A stretch of DNA of 16,682 nt. Origin: Magnetococcales bacterium. Its GTDB lineage: Bacteria > Pseudomonadota > Magnetococcia > Magnetococcales > Magnetaquicoccaceae. Under the pieces are notes generated by a model. The model was given only the letters and a program-made list of their open reading frames with translations. It searched no databases and was not told where the DNA came from. Numbering within the stretch: the stretch's first letter is position 1; every line of letters begins with the position of its first letter. The position numbers and the translations under genes were made by a program. Location of the stretch: the NCBI GenBank assembly GCA_015228895.1, contig JADGCR010000026.1, forward strand, positions 1 through 16,682, in the 5' to 3' direction. Of this stretch, positions 7,318 through 15,417 are shown piece by piece.

Positions 7318-7367
7318 AAATTTATAAAATAATCTTATCTGCCTTAAAAAAATTATTTTATAAATTT
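7318..7367. repeat. 16-bp perfect AT-only inverted repeat
   Basis: AAATTTATAAAATAAT (7318-7333) and its exact reverse complement ATTATTTTATAAATTT (7352-7367) flank an 18-nt loop that ends in AAAAAA. It could be a weak terminator after the 5233 gene, a recombination or mobile-element end, or a protein site. Its AT-only arms are in one of the few AT-rich tracts of the window. Confidence 0.6.
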
Positions 7368-7464
7368 TACATGTATCAATATAAATTAAATTATTTATCT
7401 GCAAGGCGAATAAGTTATTTTTAGAATAAAATGGCCGGCACATACATTCTGCATCTTTTTTTAC

Positions 7465-7492
7465 TTGACTATTCGATCATACCTCCTACAAT
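7465..7492 (+). promoter_or_regulatory. Sigma-70 promoter for the methyltransferase gene
   Basis: TTGACT (7465-7470), a 16-bp spacer, and TACAAT (7487-7492), each five of six matches to consensus. The predicted start near 7499 would leave an untranslated leader of about 184 nt before the ATG at 7683. Confidence 0.55.
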
Positions 7493-7682
7493 TATATTTA
7501 GCCTCCAGATCCGACGAGCAGCAAAAATTTCAGGCAGGGAGAGTCGTCCGGACCCGACAAATCGCTGACGCCTTTCAGCACAACATTTTTCTATACGCGC
7601 ATTTCGACGGGTCGTGTCGATCAGGAAATCGTGATTTTTGTTTGAAAAAATATCAACCATATAAATATCAATCGAGGATCCA

Positions 7683-8492
7683 ATGTATCACAATGCGCGC
7701 AATCCGGATCACTCCTGTCACACCGAACGGCCCAACTCTTCCAGCGAAAAACAACGAAACCACTATCACGCGGTCCACAACACCTATCGTGAACACTATT
7801 TTGATGCGGAATCCATGACCTATCGTGATCTTTTCCTGTACCAGCCGATGCTGAACGGATTGGATTTAAATAATATGGATGTGCTGGAGGTGGCCTCCGG
7901 AGCCGGTTTCAACTCCAAGGCATGGCTGGAGAAGTTTCCTCATGGACGCTTCTCCGGTCTGGACATTTCAAGTTACGCCTGCGCGGATTTCGTCAGGAAC
8001 GTGGGGTGTGAGGCCTGGGAATCCGACCTGGCCAAAGGGCCCTTTCCCGACGCGCAATTCGATGTGGTCTTTGTCATCGGCGGACTCCATCATTGCGTCA
8101 ACGATCTGCCCGCGGTGCTCAGGAATATCGCCTCCCTGATTCGTCCCGGTGGTTATTTCCTGATGATGGAACCCAACAGCGAGTACATCCTGGAACCGCT
8201 GCGCAAGCTGTGGTATCGCAAGGACGCTTTTTTCGAGGCGGACACGGAGGAGGCCCTTTCCCACGACGCACTGAACCGGCTCGGGGCGTCGTGGTTCGAC
8301 GCGAAGACGGTTCGCCACATGGGCGGACCGGGCTATTTCCTGATCCTGAACAGCATGATCCTGCGGCTGCCGAAGGGGATCAAAAAAGCGTTGTCAATCC
8401 CCATCATGGCATTGGAGAGGGTCTACAACCTGCTCCCCGGCAAACTTCCGTTTCCTTATTTCGTGGCCAAATGGCAAAAGAAAGCCTCTTGA
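7683..8492 (+). CDS. Class I SAM-dependent methyltransferase
   Basis: 269 residues with a Rossmann methyltransferase core. The SAM-binding motif I is VLEVASGAGFN (67-77), the acidic residue after beta-2 is Asp94 in GLDIS, motif IV is FDVVFVIGGLHHC (126-138), and the post-motif RPGGYFLMMEPN spans 154-165. The substrate is unknown. The long helical C-terminus (200-269) with PKGIKKALSIP is typical of small-molecule or sugar/lipid methyltransferases, and the adjacent GT-C-like gene makes a cell-surface glycan role conceivable. The start at 7683 has GAGGA (7673-7677). The first 40 residues are His/Asn-rich and look disordered. It is transcribed alone from an AT-rich leader; acquisition with the island is possible, although the coding body has composition near that of its neighbours. 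Confidence 0.85.
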   Translation: MYHNARNPDHSCHTERPNSSSEKQRNHYHAVHNTYREHYFDAESMTYRDLFLYQPMLNGLDLNNMDVLEVASGAGFNSKAWLEKFPHGRFSGLDISSYACADFVRNVGCEAWESDLAKGPFPDAQFDVVFVIGGLHHCVNDLPAVLRNIASLIRPGGYFLMMEPNSEYILEPLRKLWYRKDAFFEADTEEALSHDALNRLGASWFDAKTVRHMGGPGYFLILNSMILRLPKGIKKALSIPIMALERVYNLLPGKLPFPYFVAKWQKKAS

Positions 8493-8562
8493 TCTTCCGC
8501 CCGACCGCCGTTGCCAGGCGCCTTTCCGGTCCCTTCCGGCCAATTGCCGCATGGATTTTTTC

Positions 8563-8592
8563 TTGAGCTTGCCCCGGTTTTACACATAGGAT
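8563..8592 (+). promoter_or_regulatory. Possible sigma-70 promoter for the CoA-transferase gene
   Basis: TTGAGC (8563-8568), an 18-bp spacer, TAGGAT (8587-8592); each is four of six matches. The start near 8599 would give a leader of about 42 nt before the ATG at 8641. Confidence 0.3.
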
Positions 8593-8640
8593 CATATCCA
8601 GCTGCATCCGGAAATCCCCACCGACCTGCCAGGAGAGATC

Positions 8641-10491
8641 ATGTCACCACCCACCATGCCCCCGAAGCTCACCGACTGGAAAAAATACATCAAATCCGGC
8701 GACCGCATTTTCATTGCTTCCAACGCGGCCTGTCCCCACGCCCTGACCGATGATCTGGTCAAACACGCCGCCGGATTCCGCGACCTGGAGATGATCCACA
8801 TCCTGATTCTGGGACCGCACCCCTGGACCGAAGCCAGATATGGCAGAAATTTCAACGTCAATTCCCTGTTTCTCGGACCCGGCACCCGCAACGCCGTCTC
8901 GTCGGGCATCGCGGATTACACGCCCTGCTTTCTCTCGGAAATTCCCAGCCTGTTCACCTCCGGGGTCCTCCCTTTGGACGTGGCCCTGATCCAGGTCACT
9001 CCGCCGGATCAGTACGGCTACTGCTCCCTCGGACCCTCGGTGGACATCGTTTCCTCGGCCTGGAAATCGGCCCGGTGCGTCATCGCCCAGTTCAACCCCT
9101 CGGTTCCCAGGACCTATGGACAAAGCTTCATCCATGTGAGCGCCATTCACGCCTGCGTCGAGGAGGATCGGCCCATGCCGGTTCTGCCCCCGCCGGAACT
9201 CGACGACACCACCTTGCGCATCGGTCGTTATGTGGCCTCGTTGATCGAAGACGGCTGCACCCTGCAAATGGGCATTGGCCGCATCCCGGATGCCGTGCTG
9301 CGCAGCCTGACCCATCACAGGAATCTGGGCATTCATACCGAAATGTTCTCCGATGGGGTGGTGGAACTGTTCAAGTCCGGGGTCATCAACAACGCCCAGA
9401 AAAGCCTGCACCCCGGCAAGATCATCGCCTCCTTCTGCATGGGCACCAAGAAGCTGTATGACTTTGTTCACGAAAATCCCCACATCGAGTTTCACCCCTC
9501 CGAATACATCAACAATCCGGCGGTGATCGCCAAAAACAACAACATGATCGCCATCAATAGCGCCATCGAGGTGGATCTCTCCGGACAGGTGGTTTCGGAT
9601 TCCGTGGGACGCCGTTTCTACAGCGGCATCGGGGGGCAGGTGGATTTCATCCGGGGGGCCGCCATGAGCCAGGGAGGCCGTCCCATCATCGCCCTTCCCT
9701 CCACCGCCAAGAACGGCACCATCTCCAAGATCGTGCCGTTCTTGAGCGAAGGGTCCGGGGTGGTCACCTCGCGAGGGGATGTCCATTATGTGGTGACGGA
9801 ATACGGCATCGCCACCTTGCGGGGCCGCAGCATCCGGGAACGGGCGCTGCAGCTCATCCAGGTGGCCCATCCCGAGTTCCGGGACAAACTCCTCTCCATG
9901 GTCAGGACCCAACACTGGGTGCCGGACTACCTGATCGCCCGCCCCAGCCGCATCGAGGAGTTGGGCGATCCCCAGGACATCAAACTGCGCATGAAAGGGA
10001 ACACCTATTTCCTGCGTCCCTTGCGGGCCTCCGACGGACGGATCTTCCAGGAATTTTTCTACTCCCACGACGAAGAGACCGTGCTGCAACGCTACCGCTA
10101 CCGCCCGGATGGCATGTCCCGTCAAAAGGCGTGCACCATCGTCAACGTGGATCAATCCCGCGACCTGGCCCTGTGCATCGTGCGCAGAAAAGGCCCGAAG
10201 GAGACCATCCTGGCGGTTGCCCACTACTACTGGCTGGAAAACGACAATGGGGGGGAGGCTTCCTTCGTGGTACGGGAGAGCAGTCGGGCCAAAGGCATGG
10301 CGGGCGCGTTGCTTGCCACCATCATCGACATCGCCAGACAGAGAAAATTGACCTACCTGATCTGCCACGTCCGCCTGGACAACAAGCCCATGCGCAAACT
10401 GTTGGAAAAATTCGCCTTCCAGACCCGACCCGGCGACGAACCCATGGAACTCAAGATGGTGCTGCCTCTGCCGTCTCCAACTCAGGAGTGA
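8641..10491 (+). CDS. Acetyl-CoA hydrolase/CoA-transferase fused to GNAT acetyltransferase
   Basis: 616 residues, two domains. Residues about 8-435 form a class I CoA-transferase of the acetyl-CoA hydrolase/4-hydroxybutyrate CoA-transferase type. They include the catalytic Glu234 in HTEMFSDG, which forms the glutamyl-CoA intermediate, the CoA-contact loop QMGIGRIPDAVL (209-220), and GIGGQVDFIRGA (329-340). Residues about 455-612 form a GNAT fold with the acyl-CoA pyrophosphate loop RAKGMAGALL (549-558) and a typical C-terminal NKPMRKLLEKFAF. This fusion is known in proteobacteria. The GNAT part may acetylate the enzyme or another protein, linking CoA-ester pools to modification, but the substrate is not known. 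The start has a strong AGGAGAG (8629-8635). The 3' end overlaps the convergent cyclase gene by 41 bp. Confidence 0.92.
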   Translation: MSPPTMPPKLTDWKKYIKSGDRIFIASNAACPHALTDDLVKHAAGFRDLEMIHILILGPHPWTEARYGRNFNVNSLFLGPGTRNAVSSGIADYTPCFLSEIPSLFTSGVLPLDVALIQVTPPDQYGYCSLGPSVDIVSSAWKSARCVIAQFNPSVPRTYGQSFIHVSAIHACVEEDRPMPVLPPPELDDTTLRIGRYVASLIEDGCTLQMGIGRIPDAVLRSLTHHRNLGIHTEMFSDGVVELFKSGVINNAQKSLHPGKIIASFCMGTKKLYDFVHENPHIEFHPSEYINNPAVIAKNNNMIAINSAIEVDLSGQVVSDSVGRRFYSGIGGQVDFIRGAAMSQGGRPIIALPSTAKNGTISKIVPFLSEGSGVVTSRGDVHYVVTEYGIATLRGRSIRERALQLIQVAHPEFRDKLLSMVRTQHWVPDYLIARPSRIEELGDPQDIKLRMKGNTYFLRPLRASDGRIFQEFFYSHDEETVLQRYRYRPDGMSRQKACTIVNVDQSRDLALCIVRRKGPKETILAVAHYYWLENDNGGEASFVVRESSRAKGMAGALLATIIDIARQRKLTYLICHVRLDNKPMRKLLEKFAFQTRPGDEPMELKMVLPLPSPTQE

Positions 10492-12202
10492 AGTGACACA
10501 CCCGATTGCGTCCACGTCTTTTGGCATGATACAGAGCCGTGTCCGCGGCCTTGAGCAGGGCTGCCGGACCGGCCTGGCCAACTTCCGGGAACATGGCCAC
10601 CCCGACACTCACCGTCACCCGCAGGCCATCCACCGGCCGGTTCTCCACACTTTCCCGCAACCGCTCGGCGGAGCGCCCCACCCCCGCCACCCCGGTGCTG
10701 GGCATGATGACACAAAACTCCTCGCCGCCAAAACGGCAAGGATAGTCCACGGAACGAAACTGGGTGCGCATGAGATCCGCGATGGCCTGGAGGACACGAT
10801 CCCCCTGATCGTGGCCATGTTCGTCGTTGAACTGCTTGAATTTATCCACATCCAACAGCAGCAGCCCCAGCACCAGCCCGTAGCGTTTGGCCCGGTCGTA
10901 CTCATCCAGCAGGGCGTCGTCGAAGCGACGCCGGTTGAACAGCCCCGTCAAGGCGTCGGTATTGGAAAGCTTGCGCAACTCCTCTTCCAGCGCCTTTTCC
11001 CGGCTGACATCCCGAACGAGGGCCATGGAGCCGATGGACTGCCCCGCGCCATCCTGAATGGTGGCCGCCTGAACCTGCAACATGCGCTGATTGAAGCAGA
11101 CCACGCCCGGCAACTCGTGATGATGATCCTCTCGCAACGCCTGCAGATGCTCCGGATCGTCGAACAGATCCGGGAAACCCTCCTGGCGGATTTGTTCCAG
11201 GGATTTGCCCAACAGCCGTTCCGCCGCGGGATTGACCAACGCCACCCGCTCGCTCCGGTCCGTCACCACGATCCCCTCCCTGGTGCCCAGAACGATGGTG
11301 TTCAGTTTGTCCCGTTCCTCCTGCAACCCCTGCCAGGCGGAATGCAGTTGATGGGTCATCAGGTTGAACGCCGTGGCCACCTGACGAAACTCGGCGCAAC
11401 CGGCCACGGGCAGCAACCGGTCCAGCATGGTGGTCGCGCCCAGGGTGGTGGCCATTTGCTCCAACGGGGCCACCGCCGAACGGCGCACCGCCACATGCAC
11501 CGCCACCAGCACCAGCATTGCGATCAGGGTGCCCAGGCCGAAAATCCACCACCGGGCGACCCGCACCTCCTCCTCGGCCTTGGCCAGGGACATGGTCAAC
11601 TGGATGACGCCCCGGTAGGGTTCCCCGCCGCCATGACAGGCGCGACACTCATCCTGGGAGGGGATGGGGGCGATATAGGTCAGAAGCAGCGCGCCCGCGG
11701 CATCCCGCTGGTAGATGGGGATCGCCTCTCCGGTGGCCAACGCCTGGACGAGTCCTTTGGAATCCCGTGGCACCACCTGATGTTTCGTTTCTGTTTTGCG
11801 CAACGGAAAACGGTCCCCTCCCAGCCGTCCGTTGACGATCCGAATGGTGTCGTTGTTGCGGAACGCCTCCAGGCCATCGGCGCGGAGGATGCGAAAATCC
11901 ACCACATTGGCCACCCCCTGAAGATTGTTGATGAAATCCTCCGCGATTTCCGCGTCTCCGGCCAACATGATGGTCTTCAGTCCCCCGGCCACGGAGTTGG
12001 TGACCAACAGGACCGACCGTTCGTTCTGTTTCATGATGAGGTGTTCATGAATCTGGGAAACCAGCACGGACAACCCCGCCCAGCCGAGCAGCAGGGTCAT
12101 GCCCACATAGACGAGAATGCGTCCTCCCAACCGATCCATCACACCATGACAGCCCGGCGTGCTCGGGAAGATTGTGCTCCACAGGGTCGTCCAAAGGGCC
12201 AT
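10451..12202 (-). CDS. Membrane diguanylate cyclase with CxxCH haem-type sensor domain
   Basis: 583 residues from the chosen start. TM1 is at about 29-49, a periplasmic region at about 50-215 contains CRACH (186-190), a c-type haem motif, followed by GEPYRGVIQLTMS. TM2 is at about 218-238, then a HAMP-like linker (239-295), PAS (about 296-400) and GGDEF (about 410-570). The active site is RFGGEEF (490-496). An RxxD inhibitory site (Arg483-Asp486) lies exactly five residues upstream, so product inhibition is expected. It makes c-di-GMP from two GTP, probably in response to redox or a haem ligand such as O2 or NO. The start is uncertain: ATG 12202 is used; ATG 12139 and a TTG at 12244 are alternatives, and none has a clear ribosome site. 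It is divergent from the kinase gene and convergent with the CoA-transferase. Confidence 0.9.
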   Translation of the reverse strand: MALWTTLWSTIFPSTPGCHGVMDRLGGRILVYVGMTLLLGWAGLSVLVSQIHEHLIMKQNERSVLLVTNSVAGGLKTIMLAGDAEIAEDFINNLQGVANVVDFRILRADGLEAFRNNDTIRIVNGRLGGDRFPLRKTETKHQVVPRDSKGLVQALATGEAIPIYQRDAAGALLLTYIAPIPSQDECRACHGGGEPYRGVIQLTMSLAKAEEEVRVARWWIFGLGTLIAMLVLVAVHVAVRRSAVAPLEQMATTLGATTMLDRLLPVAGCAEFRQVATAFNLMTHQLHSAWQGLQEERDKLNTIVLGTREGIVVTDRSERVALVNPAAERLLGKSLEQIRQEGFPDLFDDPEHLQALREDHHHELPGVVCFNQRMLQVQAATIQDGAGQSIGSMALVRDVSREKALEEELRKLSNTDALTGLFNRRRFDDALLDEYDRAKRYGLVLGLLLLDVDKFKQFNDEHGHDQGDRVLQAIADLMRTQFRSVDYPCRFGGEEFCVIMPSTGVAGVGRSAERLRESVENRPVDGLRVTVSVGVAMFPEVGQAGPAALLKAADTALYHAKRRGRNRVCHFTPELETAEAAPS

Positions 12203-12627
12203 GATGACACACGATGATGAGCAATCCGATTGACAACAATCCAAATCTTGTATGACATGCTAGCACGCCTGCCGGGCAATCTCAACATCCATCTCCCCCA
12301 GGGCAATCACATCTGGAATTTGCGTGTCAGGTATTGGCTTTACAAAGGAATGATGACTCACCAAGCGATCAAAAAACCGCATCACCCGGAGCGATGGCAT
12401 CCGACCTTCTCAGCGCACCACTTTCGACAGAGCGTTTCGCCGGACTTTCTCCGCCCTGACCGCCGATTTTCTCCCTCACGCGCAAAATCAACAAACGGCA
12501 ACTGTGTTGGTAAACATGTTCCCATGGCGATCGCATTCAGGTATGATTCCCCAGAGAGTTCATGCCAGTAACGAACACGCGCATCGGGCAGCGCGCGGGC
12601 AAGGTCATGCAAGGGAAAAACACCTGA
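12203..12627. other. Divergent intergenic region between cyclase and kinase genes
   Basis: These 425 bp must carry the promoters of both flanking genes. I see one plausible forward promoter (12519-12547) and an isolated perfect TTGACA at 12230-12235 without a convincing -10. Open frames in this stretch show no protein-like features. No sigma-54 element was found here. Confidence 0.5.
12519..12547 (+). promoter_or_regulatory. Sigma-70-like promoter for the two-component operon
   Basis: TTCCCA (12519-12524), a 17-bp spacer, TATGAT (12542-12547; five of six). The start near 12554 would give a leader of about 74 nt before the kinase ATG. Confidence 0.45.
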
Positions 12628-15417
12628 ATGCGTCACGATTCAACGCCACCACCAGTTCGCATACCGTTTCGCCAGAGACTCTCCTACCGCCAGGCCCGGA
12701 CCGCCGTACTCCTGGGACTGGGGGTGGGTCTGCTGCTGGGAATGGGGGAGGTGAGCCTCGACCTGTTCAAGGAGCGGCAGCGGGTCCACGCCAACATCGC
12801 CCAGGTGCTGGAAGTGATCCGGGACGCGGCGGGTCAGGCGACCTATCATCAGGATGCCAACCAGGCCGAAAAGGTGTTGACCGGCGTCTTCCACTGCCAA
12901 TCCATCCGTCACGCCCGGCTGAACACCAGGAGCGGCACCCTGTTGCTGCAAAAGGAGCGACCCCACCCGGAAACCGGAATCGCCAAATGGCTGGCCGCCC
13001 TGCTTCTCTCGCAGGCGGGCGAGATCACCACCCCCCTGATCCTCAACGACCAGCCGGTCGGCAGCCTCTCCATCGCCGTGGACCCCCTGCTCAGCGCCCA
13101 GGATTTCCTGATGCGCGCCGGTTTCACCCTGCTCAACAACCTGCTCTCCGCCATCCTGCTGGCCACCATCCTGACCACCACCTTTCATTACCTCCTGACC
13201 CGCCCCATCCTGATGCTGGGTCAACAACTCGCCCGGCTCGACCCGAACGCCCCCGCCCGCCAACCCATTACCATCCCGTCCATCCACAAGGCGGACGAAC
13301 TGGGTCTGTTGGCCCGCCTGATCAACCGCGCCCTCGGCTCCTTCGAAACCGCGCTCCGGGTACACAAGGAGACCGAACGCATGCTGAAACAGACCCAGTT
13401 CAGCGTCGATCACGCCGCCGACATGATCTGCTGGGTCGGACCCGACGGAAAATTTCTCTACGTCAACGAGGCCATGAGCCATGTCGTGGGTTACTCCAAG
13501 GAGGAACTCGGCGTCATGTCCGTCACCGACATCAACCCCGACCTCACCAGGGAGCAGTGGACCACCCATTGGAACGCCCTTCTGCGCGACCAGCAAGGCC
13601 GCATGGAGACCATGGTGCGCACCAAGCGCGGTTCCTGGTTGCCCATCGAGCTCCATATCACCCTGCTGAAGATTGACGGACAGGAGATCCACTGCAATTT
13701 CGCCCGAGACATCTCCTCCCGCAAAACCGCCGAAATGGCCATCAAACGGGCCAACCAGATCCTGCTGACCTTGAGTCGCGGCAACGAGGCCATGATCAAG
13801 GCCGCCTCGGAGCAGGAGTTGTTGGACCGGATCTGCCAGGTGATCGTCCAGGATGGGGGCTACCGCATGGTGTGGGTGGGTTACGCCTCCCTGGAGGCCG
13901 ACAAACGCATCCGGCCCGTGGCCCAGTACGGTTTCGACGACGGCTATCTGGAGACCCTGGACATCTCCTGGGAGGAGAACGAAAAAGGGCATGGCCCCAC
14001 CGGAACCGCGTTCCGGACCCGGCAGCCGGTCTTCACCCGCCAGATCCAGAACGATCCCCGCTTCACCCCCTGGCGTCAGGAGGCCACCCGACGGGGTTAC
14101 GCCTCCTCCATCGCCCTCCCCCTGCCCAACGATCACCTGATGCCGTTGGGCACCATCAACATCTACAGTGAGCAACCGGACGCCTTCGACAAGGAGGAGA
14201 TCCAACTGCTGGAAAACCTCGCCAACAATCTGGCCTTCGGCATTCTCAAATTCCGCGAGGCCGAGGAACGCCGCCGCGCCCAAAAGGCGATGCAACTCTC
14301 CGAGGAGAAACTCAGCTCCCTGTTTCATCACTCCCCGGACTGCCTGATGACCCTGGACCGGCACGGCGTGGTGCAATTCACCAACCGCCAAGGGCCAAAC
14401 CACCCCAGGGAACTGCTTACCGACGCCCAGATCCCCCACTTGCAGGAACACCTGGCCTCGGTGTTCATGACCGGTCAGGCGGTGGAATACCCCTTCACGG
14501 ATGGAGAGTCGGCCTGGTGGGAGGCCCGACTGGCACCCATCTTTCAGGAAGGCAAGGTCAGCGAGGTGCTGGCCGTCTGCCAGGACATCACGGAAAAACG
14601 CACCCTGCAGGCGCAGAACCTGCGCAACGCCCGTCTGGCCTCCCTGGGCGTGCTGTCGGCCAGCGTGGCACACGAGATCAACAATCCCAACAACGCCATT
14701 CAGTTCAACGTCCCCGTCCTGACCGCCATCTGGGAAGACGCCCTGCCCATTTTGCACAATGCCCACGAGGGTACCGGCGCCTTCTATCTGGGAGGCATGC
14801 CCATGGCAGAGGCCATGGAGGTGGTCCCCCAACTGCTGGATGGCATCCGCATGAGTTCACACCGCATCCAGACCATCATCGGCGGCCTGAAACACATGGC
14901 CCGTCAGGACAAGGAGATCCTGACCCAACGGGTCAACATTCAGGAGCCGATCCAGTCCGCGCTGATGATTCTCCAGAATCTCATCCGCCAATCCACCGAT
15001 CACTGTCTTTTCACCCCGCACGCCACGCCCCTGATGGTCAAAGGGAACACCCAGCAATTGGAGCAGGCGTGCATCAACATCATCCAGAACGCCCTCCAGG
15101 CCCTGCGCCACCGCGCCCAGGGGGTGTTCATCGCCACCGGAACGCACCCGGACGGCACCCGTCTCCAGATCACCTTCCGGGATCAGGGGCGGGGTATCGC
15201 CCCGGAGCATCTGGATCTGTTGACCAATCCTTTTTTTACCACCAAAACCGCCTCCGGCGGAATGGGACTGGGTCTGTCCATCACCAAAACCATCATCGAC
15301 AACCACTCCGGGGAGTTGCTGTTCGACTCGGAGCCTGATCAGGGAACCACGGTCACCATCCGCCTGCCCATCGCGACGGATCAACCCCACGGAGAACCGG
15401 CATGTCCAACCCCTTGA
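12628..15417 (+). CDS. Membrane PAS/GAF/PAS sensor histidine kinase
   Basis: 929 residues. TM1 (about 24-42) and TM2 (about 163-190) flank a periplasmic sensor of about 120 residues. A HAMP-like linker (190-245) follows, then PAS1 (about 255-365), GAF (about 385-545, with GHGPTGTAFRTRQPVF) and PAS2 (about 560-660). The phospho-acceptor is His682 in SVAHEINNP, with an expanded dimerisation region (685-760). The catalytic domain has an N-box, NIIQNALQAL (817-826), G1 DQGRGI (852-857), FFTTK (869-873) and G2 GGMGLGLS (877-884). All ATPase motifs are intact. The ATG at 12628 is preceded by AAGGG (12611-12615). The 3' end overlaps the response regulator start by 16 bp, so the two are translationally linked and form a cognate pair. 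The signal is unknown. Confidence 0.93.
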   Translation: MRHDSTPPPVRIPFRQRLSYRQARTAVLLGLGVGLLLGMGEVSLDLFKERQRVHANIAQVLEVIRDAAGQATYHQDANQAEKVLTGVFHCQSIRHARLNTRSGTLLLQKERPHPETGIAKWLAALLLSQAGEITTPLILNDQPVGSLSIAVDPLLSAQDFLMRAGFTLLNNLLSAILLATILTTTFHYLLTRPILMLGQQLARLDPNAPARQPITIPSIHKADELGLLARLINRALGSFETALRVHKETERMLKQTQFSVDHAADMICWVGPDGKFLYVNEAMSHVVGYSKEELGVMSVTDINPDLTREQWTTHWNALLRDQQGRMETMVRTKRGSWLPIELHITLLKIDGQEIHCNFARDISSRKTAEMAIKRANQILLTLSRGNEAMIKAASEQELLDRICQVIVQDGGYRMVWVGYASLEADKRIRPVAQYGFDDGYLETLDISWEENEKGHGPTGTAFRTRQPVFTRQIQNDPRFTPWRQEATRRGYASSIALPLPNDHLMPLGTINIYSEQPDAFDKEEIQLLENLANNLAFGILKFREAEERRRAQKAMQLSEEKLSSLFHHSPDCLMTLDRHGVVQFTNRQGPNHPRELLTDAQIPHLQEHLASVFMTGQAVEYPFTDGESAWWEARLAPIFQEGKVSEVLAVCQDITEKRTLQAQNLRNARLASLGVLSASVAHEINNPNNAIQFNVPVLTAIWEDALPILHNAHEGTGAFYLGGMPMAEAMEVVPQLLDGIRMSSHRIQTIIGGLKHMARQDKEILTQRVNIQEPIQSALMILQNLIRQSTDHCLFTPHATPLMVKGNTQQLEQACINIIQNALQALRHRAQGVFIATGTHPDGTRLQITFRDQGRGIAPEHLDLLTNPFFTTKTASGGMGLGLSITKTIIDNHSGELLFDSEPDQGTTVTIRLPIATDQPHGEPACPTP

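Larger units (their letters stand above)
7237..7682. other. AT-rich intergenic island
   Basis: This 446-bp gap contrasts sharply with the GC-rich genes on either side, most strongly at 7315-7440, which is nearly all A/T. It contains a 16-bp perfect inverted repeat, a direct repeat TTATCTGC (7335-7342 and 7395-7402), and a good promoter at 7465-7492. No credible gene is present. The composition suggests foreign DNA or a regulatory region bound by an AT-preferring silencer protein. Confidence 0.65.

Noticed and set aside
8549..8570. Sigma-54-like element before the CoA-transferase gene
   Set aside because: TGG and TTG are roughly placed, but the required GC at -12 is GA, so a sigma-70 reading is preferred.
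10493..12217. Long forward frame of 574 codons opposite the cyclase gene
   Set aside because: It is antisense to a gene with intact GGEEF, PAS and CxxCH motifs; its His/Gln/Gly-rich composition is typical of a complementary-strand frame.
12230..12257. Perfect TTGACA as a possible forward promoter
   Set aside because: No acceptable -10 at 16-18 bp; the TATGAC nearby is only 15 bp away.
12640..14832. Long reverse frame of 730 codons opposite the histidine kinase
   Set aside because: It is a GC-driven shadow of the kinase; no domain pattern, Gly/Val/Gln-rich throughout.
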